DNA of 7,344 nucleotides from Actinomycetales bacterium (GTDB lineage: Bacteria; Actinomycetota; Actinomycetes; Actinomycetales; Cellulomonadaceae): the NCBI GenBank assembly GCA_012514545.1, contig JAAZAC010000029.1, forward strand, positions 1 through 7,344. Reading direction: 5' to 3'. Under the pieces are notes generated by a model. That model was not told the DNA's origin and searched no databases. It saw nothing but the letters and a program-made list of their open reading frames with translations. Both the position numbers and the translations under genes were made by a program. This document shows, piece after piece, positions 1 through 5,004 of the stretch; within the stretch, counting starts at the first letter, position 1, and every line of letters starts with the position of its first letter.

Positions 1-10
1 CCCGGCCGGC

Positions 11-724
11 TCAGTGGCCCATGCCGAGGCCGCCGTCCACCGGGACGACGGCGCCGGTGACGTACGCCGCGTCCGGGGAGGCGAGGAAGTGCACGACGCC
101 GGCCACCTCCTCCGGCGTGGCGAACCGTCCCGCCGGGATGGCGGCCCGGTACGCCTCCTGGCGCTCGGCCGGCAGGGCGCGCGTCATGTCCGTGTCGATG
201 AAGCCTGGCGCGACGACGTTCGCCGTGATCCCCCGGCCGCCGAGCTCGCGCGTGACCGAGCGGGCGATGCCGACGAGACCCGCCTTGGACGCCGCGTAGT
301 TGACCTGCCCCTGGCCGCCGTAGAGGCCGACGACCGAGGAGATGAGGACGATGCGGCCGGACCGCCGGCGGATCATGCCCGTCGCGGCGCGGCGCACGCA
401 CCGGAACGCGCCGGTGAGGTTGGTGTCCAGCACGGCGTCGAAGTCCTCGTCGGACATCCGCATGAGCAGCTGGTCGCGGGTGATACCCGCGTTCGCGACG
501 AGCACCTCGACAGGCCCGTGCGCGGCCTCCGCCGCGGAGAACGCGGCGTCCACCGAGGCCGTGTCGGTGACGTCGCCGGCGACCACGAGCACGCCGTCGG
601 GCGCGTCCGGGCCGCGCTGCAGGGAGGCGACCTTGTCGCCGGAGGCGAGGAACCGCTCGGCCACCGCGCGGCCGATGCCGCGGCTCGCTCCGGTGATCAG
701 CACGCTGCGGCCGGTCGTCTCCAC
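11..724 (-). CDS. fabG: 3-oxoacyl-[acyl-carrier-protein] reductase FabG
   Basis: A 237-aa short-chain dehydrogenase/reductase that reduces 3-oxoacyl-ACP to 3-hydroxyacyl-ACP with NADPH in cytosolic type II fatty-acid synthesis. Visible motifs are the Rossmann dinucleotide loop TGASRGIG (residues 11-18), NAGI (78-81), NLTG with active-site Asn102, the catalytic Ser130, the YxxxK pair Tyr143/Lys147, and PGFIDTDM (173-180), which is typical of FabG. Length matches the family. The frame stays open far upstream, but I chose the GTG at 722-724 because the Rossmann strand begins seven residues later and a GAGGAGG ribosome-binding site lies just before it. The gene diverges from the DUF3099 operon. 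In many actinobacteria fabG is followed by the enoyl-ACP reductase gene (the mabA-inhA order), but only 10 bases follow the stop here, so that cannot be tested. Other SDR substrates are possible but less likely. Confidence 0.93.
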   Translation of the reverse strand: METTGRSVLITGASRGIGRAVAERFLASGDKVASLQRGPDAPDGVLVVAGDVTDTASVDAAFSAAEAAHGPVEVLVANAGITRDQLLMRMSDEDFDAVLDTNLTGAFRCVRRAATGMIRRRSGRIVLISSVVGLYGGQGQVNYAASKAGLVGIARSVTRELGGRGITANVVAPGFIDTDMTRALPAERQEAYRAAIPAGRFATPEEVAGVVHFLASPDAAYVTGAVVPVDGGLGMGH

Positions 725-732
725 GCGCGGGG

Positions 733-739
733 CCTCCTC
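733..739 (-). promoter_or_regulatory. fabG ribosome-binding site (GAGGAGG)
   Basis: Read on the minus strand, GAGGAGG is followed by 8 nt and then the GTG start of fabG. It decides the start codon, because the open frame continues for about 350 nt further upstream without stops. Confidence 0.75.
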
Positions 740-775
740 GCTGTCGGTTGCTCGCCGTCGGTGCTCGCGGGCCGA

Positions 776-809
776 CACCCGGCCCCGACCGACCGTAGCC
801 GACCGGGTG
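776..809. repeat. inverted repeat CACCCGG-N20-CCGGGTG
   Basis: Two perfect 7-bp arms (776-782 and 803-809) are separated by 20 bp in the fabG/DUF3099 intergenic region. They are centred on the candidate fabG -10 hexamer. This could be a regulator site, but the arms are made almost wholly of G and C, so chance occurrence is plausible. Confidence 0.35.
792..797 (-). promoter_or_regulatory. possible fabG -10 element (TACGGT)
   Basis: On the minus strand TACGGT fits the actinobacterial TAnnnT -10 pattern. It would give a 5' leader of about 60 nt before fabG. I see no clear -35 element. It sits between the arms of a 7-bp inverted repeat (776-782 and 803-809), which could be an operator. Assigned by pattern only. 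Confidence 0.3.
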
Positions 810-870
810 CGCCCGGCGACGTGCGGGCCCGCACAAGCGAGGGCCCGCCCCGCTGTGGGCCTCCCCCACA

Positions 871-885
871 CCCGCCACCGGCGGG
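871..885. repeat. inverted repeat CCCGCC-ACC-GGCGGG
   Basis: Perfect 6-bp arms flank a 3-nt spacer, next to a second 6-bp hairpin (TGTGGG 854-859 with CCCACA 865-870). Both lie just upstream of the candidate -10 of the DUF3099 gene, where a -35 element or operator would sit. Function unknown; the arms are low in complexity. Confidence 0.3.
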
Positions 886-901
886 CGGGTCGCGGGCTGC
901 C

Positions 902-907
902 TAGACT
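902..907 (+). promoter_or_regulatory. -10 element TAGACT of a leaderless promoter
   Basis: TAGACT matches TAnnnT and lies exactly 6 nt before the GTG start at 914. That places the transcription start at or next to the start codon. No Shine-Dalgarno sequence is present before this GTG. The arrangement is the known actinobacterial leaderless configuration. No good -35 hexamer is visible. Confidence 0.55.
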
Positions 908-913
908 CGACGG

Positions 914-1252
914 GTGACGCAGCGGCGTGCCCGGCCCGACGCGGCCCCCGGGGCCGTGCGGATCACGACGGCGCCCGCCGCGCTCACCGACGACGTCGCC
1001 GCCCGCACGCGCCGCTACCTCGTCCAGATGAGCATCCGCGTCGTGTGCTTCGCGGGGGCGGTGGCCGTCGACCACTGGACGCGCTGGGTGCTCCTCGCCG
1101 GCGCGGTGGTGCTGCCGTACGTCGCGGTCATCGGCGCGAACGCGGGCCGCGAGCGGCGCACCGACCCCGGCACGTTCGTCGCCCCGGCGCCCGCGGCGCT
1201 GCCGCCCGGCGCGGCCCGGCTGCCGGGACCGGAACGGAAGGAGGGCACGTGA
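914..1252 (+). CDS. DUF3099 family membrane protein
   Basis: A 112-aa protein of the actinobacterial DUF3099 family (PF11298), whose function is unknown. The conserved block starts near residue 17 (ITTAPAALTDD) and runs through RTRRYLVQMSIRVVCF to about residue 81. Two hydrophobic segments (about 38-53 and 57-75) are joined by a short charged/Trp turn (DHWTRW), which predicts a small two-helix inner-membrane hairpin. The C-terminal tail is Ala/Pro-rich and probably cytosolic. The GTG start is supported by the leaderless-type -10 at 902-907. Its stop overlaps the next gene's start by 4 nt (GTGA, 1249-1252), so it is the first gene of an operon with the small Cys/His protein and SURF1. Family assignment is from recognised sequence pattern; role not known. 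Confidence 0.82.
   Translation: MTQRRARPDAAPGAVRITTAPAALTDDVAARTRRYLVQMSIRVVCFAGAVAVDHWTRWVLLAGAVVLPYVAVIGANAGRERRTDPGTFVAPAPAALPPGAARLPGPERKEGT
1237..1245 (+). promoter_or_regulatory. ribosome-binding site inside the DUF3099 3' end
   Basis: A strong purine-rich AAGGAGGG-type sequence lies within the last codons of DUF3099, a few nucleotides before the GTG at 1249. It supports both the start and translational coupling of the small Cys/His protein. Confidence 0.65.
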
Positions 1253-1494
1253 CCGACCTCGTCTGCAGCGCGCGCGGCTGCGGGGAGGCCGCCGCGTGGG
1301 GCCTGCGGTGGAACAACCCGCGGATCCACACGCCGGACCGCCGCAAGGTGTGGCTCGCGTGCCCGGACCACCGCGAGCACCTCGAGGGCTTCCTCGGCGC
1401 GCGCGGGCTGTGGAAGGACACCGTGCCCGTGGCCGAGCTCCTCGCGGGGCCGGGCGGGCCGACGGACGACGGGGCGGGGGCGGCCGAGCGGTGA
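1249..1494 (+). CDS. conserved small Cys/His protein, possible metal binder
   Basis: An 81-aa soluble protein that I cannot assign to a characterised family, although it resembles hypothetical proteins common in actinobacteria. Visible features are Cys6 and Cys11 (C-X4-C), a Trp/Asn-rich central stretch (WGLRWNNPRIHTP, 17-29), then Cys38-X2-His41 and His44, and a helix-like HLEGFLGARGLW segment (44-55). The C-X4-C plus C-X2-H layout looks like a compact zinc-ribbon-type site, but metal binding is inference. The last 16 or so residues are a low-complexity Gly/Asp/Ala tail. The GTG start overlaps the DUF3099 stop by 4 nt and the stop overlaps the SURF1 start by 4 nt, so it is translationally coupled to both. 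GGAAGGAGGG upstream (1237-1245) is a good ribosome-binding site. The operon suggests, but does not show, a link to cytochrome oxidase assembly. Confidence 0.8.
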   Translation: MTDLVCSARGCGEAAAWGLRWNNPRIHTPDRRKVWLACPDHREHLEGFLGARGLWKDTVPVAELLAGPGGPTDDGAGAAER

Positions 1495-2375
1495 GGGGTC
1501 GCGCGGCCGCCGTCGTCGGCGTGGCCGTCCTCGTCGCGGCGGGCTGCGTCCTCGCGGGCCGCTGGCAGTGGACGCGGCACGCCGACCGCAGCGCCGAGGT
1601 CGCGCGCGTGGCCGCGCACTACGACGCCGCCCCCGTGCCCGCCGAGGACCTGCTCGCCCCGGACGGGTCGGAGGCCGTGGACGTCGCGGACCTCGCGTGG
1701 CGGCCGGTCACCCTCGTGGGGCGCTACGTCGGCACGGCGCTGCTGCGCAACCGCCCGACGTCGGGCACGCCGGCGGTCCACGCGCTCGGCCTGCTCGAGG
1801 TCGAGGGCGGGCGGCTCGACGGGGCCGTCGTCGTGCTCGACCGCGGCTGGCTCCCGGCCGCGGAGGCCGACGGGGCCGACGCGCGGGGCCCCGCGCCGCC
1901 GTCGGGCACCGTCACGGTCGTCGCGCGCCTGCGGCCCGCGGAGCAGCCGTCCGGGCGCGACGCCCCCGCGGGGCAGGTCCAGCGCATCGTGCCGGACGAG
2001 GTCGCGGCCGCGGCGGGCACGGACGGGCACGTGCTCGGCGGCGTCTACGGGGCGGTCGCGACCGAGGACGGCGCGCCGCCCGCGGGCGTGCAGCCGCTGC
2101 CCCGGCCGGAGGCGGACCTCGGCCCGCACCTGTCCTACGCGTTCCAGTGGTGGGTCTTCGCGGCGGGCGCGCTCGTGGGCGCCGTCGTGCTGCTGCGCCG
2201 CGACGCCGCCGAGGCCCGACCCGGCACGAGCGGGTCCGGGCGCACGAGCGGTCCGCGGCGGCGGCGCGCCCCCACCGCGGAGGACGAGGAGGACGCCCTC
2301 CTCGACGCGGCGGAGCGGGACGCCGCCGAGCGGGACGCCGCGGAGCGACGGGCGGGGCGGGTCAGCCCTTCGTGA
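1491..2375 (+). CDS. SURF1 family cytochrome c oxidase assembly protein
   Basis: A 294-aa SURF1/Shy1 family membrane protein. The family helps assemble heme-copper cytochrome c oxidase, probably at the heme a insertion step. The fold is visible: an N-terminal membrane helix (about 6-22) followed by the GRWQWTRH motif (23-30), a large extracytoplasmic domain with VGRYVG (76-81), LLRNRPT (84-90) and VVVLDRGWLP (113-122), then the C-terminal HLSYAFQWWVFA motif (213-224) leading into a second helix (to about 236). After that comes a cytoplasmic tail of about 58 residues, basic then acidic, with three DAAER repeats (272-286). The GTG start overlaps the upstream stop (GTGA, 1491-1494). The stop lies inside the opposite-strand HTH gene, a 14-bp tail-to-tail overlap. 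Family identity is secure from the paired motifs; the partner oxidase is not in this window. Confidence 0.9.
   Translation: MRGRAAAVVGVAVLVAAGCVLAGRWQWTRHADRSAEVARVAAHYDAAPVPAEDLLAPDGSEAVDVADLAWRPVTLVGRYVGTALLRNRPTSGTPAVHALGLLEVEGGRLDGAVVVLDRGWLPAAEADGADARGPAPPSGTVTVVARLRPAEQPSGRDAPAGQVQRIVPDEVAAAAGTDGHVLGGVYGAVATEDGAPPAGVQPLPRPEADLGPHLSYAFQWWVFAAGALVGAVVLLRRDAAEARPGTSGSGRTSGPRRRRAPTAEDEEDALLDAAERDAAERDAAERRAGRVSPS
2304..2348 (+). repeat. three 15-bp tandem repeats encoding DAAER
   Basis: Three in-frame 15-nt units (2304-2318, 2319-2333, 2334-2348) encode DAAER three times at the end of the SURF1 tail. The copies differ only at a few positions, mostly synonymous. The product would be a short charged helix. 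This looks like slippage expansion in a disordered tail. Confidence 0.8.
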
Positions 2376-2604
2376 CCGCGGCGCGCCGGGCCTCGGCCGC
2401 CGCCCCGCGGGTGGCGCCGCCCCGGCTGCGCATCTTCACGCCGGACTCGACGAGCACGCCGTGGACGAAGCCGTAGGAGCGACCGATGTCCTGGGCCATG
2501 GACCGGATGCTCTCGCCGCGCTCGTAGCGCTCGACGAGGGCCGCCGCGAGGTCCTTCCGTCCCTCGCCCGTGATCCGGGAACCCTTGGGCAACCTGACGC
2601 TCAT
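2362..2604 (-). CDS. small helix-turn-helix DNA-binding protein
   Basis: An 80-aa basic protein with one helix-turn-helix around residues 31-55 (SIRSMAQDIG as the first helix, SYGFVHGVLVESGV as the recognition helix). It also has the KMRSRGGATRG tail seen in a widespread actinobacterial small HTH family. The N-terminal LPKGSRITGEGR is also typical of that family. ATG at 2602-2604 is preceded by AAGGAGG with a 6-nt spacer, a strong ribosome-binding site. The gene begins 22 nt after the ABC-F stop on the same strand, so the two are very probably co-transcribed. From memory, Mycobacterium tuberculosis has a similar pair, Rv1473 (ABC-F) and Rv1473A (small putative regulator); this needs a search to confirm. 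Target unknown. Its last 14 bp overlap the SURF1 3' end. Confidence 0.85.
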   Translation of the reverse strand: MSVRLPKGSRITGEGRKDLAAALVERYERGESIRSMAQDIGRSYGFVHGVLVESGVKMRSRGGATRGAAAEARRAAVTKG

Positions 2605-2610
2605 GGTCGT

Positions 2611-2617
2611 CCTCCTT
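2611..2617 (-). promoter_or_regulatory. ribosome-binding site AAGGAGG for the HTH gene
   Basis: On the minus strand AAGGAGG stands 6 nt before the ATG at 2604. It fixes the start at this ATG rather than at upstream in-frame starts that run into the ABC-F gene. Confidence 0.8.
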
Positions 2618-2626
2618 CGTGGTCGG

Positions 2627-4225
2627 TCACGCGAGCGAGACGAGATCCGCGTAGCTCTCGCTCCATAGATCTTCATCCCCGTCGGGCAGGAGCACCACTC
2701 GGTGAGGCTGGAGGGACTCCACGGCGCCCTCGTCGTGGGTGACGAGGACCACCGCACCCTCGTAGCGCCGCAGCGCCGCGAGCACCTCCGCGCGGCTCGC
2801 GGGGTCGAGGTTGTTCGTCGGCTCGTCGAGCAGCAGCACGTTGGCGGCGGACACGACGAGCGTGGCCAGGGCGAGCCGGGTCTTCTCCCCGCCCGAGAGC
2901 ACGCGGACCGGCTTGTCGGCGTCGTCGCCCGAGAAGAGGAACGAGCCGAGCACCGAGCGCACGTCGGTGTCGGAGAGGTCGGGCGCGGCGTGCCGCATGT
3001 TCTCCAGCACCGTTGCCGACGTGTCGAGCGTCTCGTGCTCCTGCGCGTAGTAGCCCAGCCGGAGGCCGTGCCCCGCGACGACCTCGCCGGTGTCCGGCTC
3101 CTCGATGCCCGCCAGCAGCCGCAGCAGCGTCGTCTTGCCCGCGCCGTTGAGGCCGAGCACTACGACGCGGCTCCCCCGGTCGACCGCCAGGTCGACGTCG
3201 GTGAACACCTCGAGCGAGCCGTAGGACTTGCTCAGCCCGGTCGCGGTGAGCGGCGTCCGCCCGCACGGGGCCGGCGTCGGGAAGCGGAGCTTGGCCACCT
3301 TGTCGGCGACGCGCTCGGCCTCGACGGACGACAGCAGGCGCTCCGCGCGGCGCGCCATGTTCTGCGCGGCGACGGCCTTGGTCGCCTTCGCGCGCATCTT
3401 GTCCGCCTGCGCGAGCAGCGCGGCGGCCTTCTTCTCGGCGTTCGCCCGCTCGCGCTTGCGCCGCCGCTCGTCGGTCTCCCGCTGCAGCAGGTAGGCGTCC
3501 CAGCCGAGGTTGTACTGGTCGAGCTCCGCGCGGTTGGCGTCCAGGTGGAACACCTTGTTCACGGCCGTCCGCACGAGGCCGACGTCGTGGCTGATGACGA
3601 GGAAGCCGCCCGGGTAGCTCGCGAGGAAGTCCCGCAGCCACACGATCGAGTCCGCGTCGAGGTGGTTCGTCGGCTCGTCGAGGAGCAGCGTGTCCGCGCC
3701 CGAGAACAGGATCCGCGCGAGCTCCACCCGCCGGCGCTGCCCGCCGGAGAGCGTGCCGAGCGGCTGGCGGAGCACCCGCTCGTCGAGCCCCAGGTTCGCG
3801 GCGATCCGGGCCGCCTCGCTCTCGGCCGCGTAGCCGCCGGCGGCCGTGAACCGCGTCTCGAGCCGCGCGTACCGCTCCATCGCCGCGTCCCGCGCGCCGG
3901 CGTCGGCGCTCGCCATCGCCGCCTCGGCCTCGCGCATCTGCCGCACGATCCGGTCGAGGTGGCGCACCGAGAGGATCCGGTCGAGCGCGACCACGTCGAG
4001 GTCGCCCGTGCGCGGGTCCTGCGGGAGGTACCCGACGTCGCCGGTGCGGACCACGCGGCCGCCGGTCGGCTGGCCCTCCCCCGCGAGCACGCGCGTGAGC
4101 GTCGTCTTCCCGGCGCCGTTGCGCCCGACGAGGCCGATCCGGTCGCCGGCGGCGATGCGGAACGTCGTCGGGACGAGCAGCTGCCGCGCGCCCACCCGCA
4201 GCTCGACGTCGTACGCGGTGATCAC
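2627..4225 (-). CDS. ABC-F family ATP-binding protein
   Basis: A 532-aa protein with two ABC ATPase domains in tandem and no membrane domain, the ABC-F architecture. Domain 1 shows Walker A GRNGAGKT (34-41), LSGGQ (159-163), Walker B LLLDEPT with Glu184, and the switch His213. Domain 2 shows GLNGAGKT (358-365), LSGGE (443-447), LLLDEPTNNLD with Glu468, and His497. The charged linker (about 240-320), rich in Lys, Arg, Glu and Ala, is the interdomain arm that in studied ABC-F proteins enters the ribosomal E site. Members act as translation factors or protect ribosomes from antibiotics; the sequence does not tell me which. The GTG start has AGAGGA 7 nt upstream. A short candidate leader ORF ends within that ribosome-binding site. 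The small HTH gene follows 22 nt downstream. Confidence 0.93.
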   Translation of the reverse strand: MITAYDVELRVGARQLLVPTTFRIAAGDRIGLVGRNGAGKTTLTRVLAGEGQPTGGRVVRTGDVGYLPQDPRTGDLDVVALDRILSVRHLDRIVRQMREAEAAMASADAGARDAAMERYARLETRFTAAGGYAAESEAARIAANLGLDERVLRQPLGTLSGGQRRRVELARILFSGADTLLLDEPTNHLDADSIVWLRDFLASYPGGFLVISHDVGLVRTAVNKVFHLDANRAELDQYNLGWDAYLLQRETDERRRKRERANAEKKAAALLAQADKMRAKATKAVAAQNMARRAERLLSSVEAERVADKVAKLRFPTPAPCGRTPLTATGLSKSYGSLEVFTDVDLAVDRGSRVVVLGLNGAGKTTLLRLLAGIEEPDTGEVVAGHGLRLGYYAQEHETLDTSATVLENMRHAAPDLSDTDVRSVLGSFLFSGDDADKPVRVLSGGEKTRLALATLVVSAANVLLLDEPTNNLDPASRAEVLAALRRYEGAVVLVTHDEGAVESLQPHRVVLLPDGDEDLWSESYADLVSLA

Positions 4226-4233
4226 TGACGTTT

Positions 4234-4238
4234 CCTCT
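4234..4238 (-). promoter_or_regulatory. ABC-F ribosome-binding site (AGAGG)
   Basis: On the minus strand AGAGGA precedes the GTG at 4223-4225 by about 7 nt. The TGA stop of a 10-codon candidate leader ORF (4238-4270) overlaps its first bases, so translation of the leader would cover this site. Confidence 0.55.
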
Positions 4239-4270
4239 CACACGCGGACGGGGGTGCTGTGGACGGACAC
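4238..4270 (-). other. possible 10-codon leader ORF upstream of ABC-F
   Basis: On the minus strand a GTG at 4268-4270 opens a 10-codon frame (MSVHSTPVRV) that ends in TGA at 4238-4240, running into the ABC-F ribosome-binding site. Some ABC-F resistance genes are controlled by ribosome stalling on short leader peptides, so the position is suggestive. There is only a weak purine stretch before the GTG, and such short frames are common by chance in GC-rich DNA. Confidence 0.25.
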
Positions 4271-4281
4271 AAACGCCGCTC

Positions 4282-4287
4282 ATCGTA
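4282..4287 (-). promoter_or_regulatory. possible -10 element (TACGAT) for the ABC-F gene
   Basis: On the minus strand TACGAT fits TAnnnT and would start transcription near 4275, giving a leader of about 50 nt before the GTG. The -35 position has no good match. It lies back to back with the candidate bioY -10 (4296-4301). Confidence 0.35.
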
Positions 4288-4295
4288 CGACCGGC

Positions 4296-4301
4296 TAGCG
4301 T
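4296..4301 (+). promoter_or_regulatory. possible -10 element (TAGCGT) for bioYMN
   Basis: TAGCGT on the plus strand fits TAnnnT and would start transcription near 4308, about 36 nt before the bioY ATG. No recognisable -35 is present. An AT-rich palindrome follows at 4312-4320. Confidence 0.3.
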
Positions 4302-4311
4302 GACCGCGTCC

Positions 4312-4320
4312 GGAAATTCC
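4312..4320. repeat. palindrome GGAA-A-TTCC upstream of bioY
   Basis: A perfect 4+1+4 palindrome forms a rare AT-rich island in this GC-rich DNA, between the candidate bioY -10 and its ribosome-binding site. That is where a repressor could block transcription. It is short and does not match any biotin-regulator operator (BirA or BioQ type) that I can recall. Confidence 0.3.
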
Positions 4321-4343
4321 CCGGCCCCGCCCCGTGGAGAACC

Positions 4344-4991
4344 ATGAGCGCCGACCGCCCCGACGCCGTCACGCCCGACGCCGTCGCCCCCGCGCCGACC
4401 GTGCCCGCGCCGACCGTGCCCGCCGCCCTGTCCCGGGCGCCGGTCGCCGACGTCGCCCTCGTGGCCACCTTCGCCGCGTTCCTCGTGGTGTGCACGGTGC
4501 TCCTCGCGCTGCCGGTCCCGGGCGGGAGCGTGCCGGTCACGCTGCAGACGTTCGCGGTGATGCTCGCCGGCGTGCTCCTGGGCCCGCGCCGGGGGGCGCT
4601 CGCCGTGCTGCTCTACCTCGTCGTCGGCTTCGCAGGCCTGCCGGTGTTCGCGCAGGGCCGCGGCGGCCTCGCGGTGCTCGGGGCGGCGTCGGCGGGGTAC
4701 CTCCTCGCGTTCGTGCCGGGCGCGGCGGCCGCGGGGTGGCTGACCCGCCTGCGCCGCGTGCCCCGCACGTGGCTGCCCGCCGTCGTCCTCGGCGCGACGA
4801 CGGCGGCCACCGTGCTCGTCGTCTACCCGATCGGCATCGCGGTCATGGCGGCGCGCACCGGCCTCTCCGCGGGCGAGGCGATCGTCGCGGGCGCCGCGTT
4901 CCTGCCGTTCGACGTGGTCAAGAACGTCCTCGTGGCGATCGTGGCCGCCGCGGTCTTCCGGGCCTTCCCGGACATGCTGGAGCGCCGCTGA
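4344..4991 (+). CDS. bioY: BioY, biotin-binding S component of an ECF transporter
   Basis: A 215-aa membrane protein that captures biotin at high affinity for the ECF importer. The BioY signature is clear: PVPGGSVPVTLQTFAVMLAG (57-76), LLGPRRGALAVLLYLVVGFAGLP (78-100), a GRGGL loop followed by SAGYLLAFVPG (116-126), YPIG (161-164) and FLPFDVVKNVLVA (186-198). About six hydrophobic segments are visible between residues 34 and 207. The N-terminal 33 residues are an Ala/Pro/Val-rich extension containing APTVP twice, absent from the conserved core. ATG at 4344 follows GGAG by 4 nt. The gene heads a plus-strand operon with the ECF ATPase (13 nt away) and EcfT, so this is a full BioMNY set rather than a solitary BioY. 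No biotin synthesis gene lies in the window. Confidence 0.93.
   Translation: MSADRPDAVTPDAVAPAPTVPAPTVPAALSRAPVADVALVATFAAFLVVCTVLLALPVPGGSVPVTLQTFAVMLAGVLLGPRRGALAVLLYLVVGFAGLPVFAQGRGGLAVLGAASAGYLLAFVPGAAAAGWLTRLRRVPRTWLPAVVLGATTAATVLVVYPIGIAVMAARTGLSAGEAIVAGAAFLPFDVVKNVLVAIVAAAVFRAFPDMLERR
4392..4421 (+). repeat. two perfect 15-bp tandem repeats in the BioY N-terminus
   Basis: The 15-nt unit at 4392-4406 repeats exactly at 4407-4421, in frame, and encodes APTVP twice (residues 17-26). It lies in the non-conserved N-terminal extension. A recent duplication by slippage is the simplest reading, since the two copies are identical even at third positions. Confidence 0.85.
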
Positions 4992-5004
4992 GGGCCGCCC
5001 GGCC

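Noticed and set aside
725..1075. An N-terminal extension of FabG running upstream of the GTG at 722-724
   Set aside because: The extra residues are Arg/Gly-rich and unlike any SDR, they overlap the divergent DUF3099 gene, and a good ribosome-binding site supports the internal GTG.
2702..4228. A 508-codon plus-strand frame antisense to the ABC-F gene
   Set aside because: The product is Arg/Val/Leu/Glu-rich shadow sequence without motifs; the minus strand has two intact ABC domains with all catalytic residues.
4281..4283. An ATG on the minus strand upstream of the ABC-F gene as a leader ORF start
   Set aside because: It overlaps the candidate -10 element, so it would not be transcribed from that promoter, and its frame has no nearby stop.
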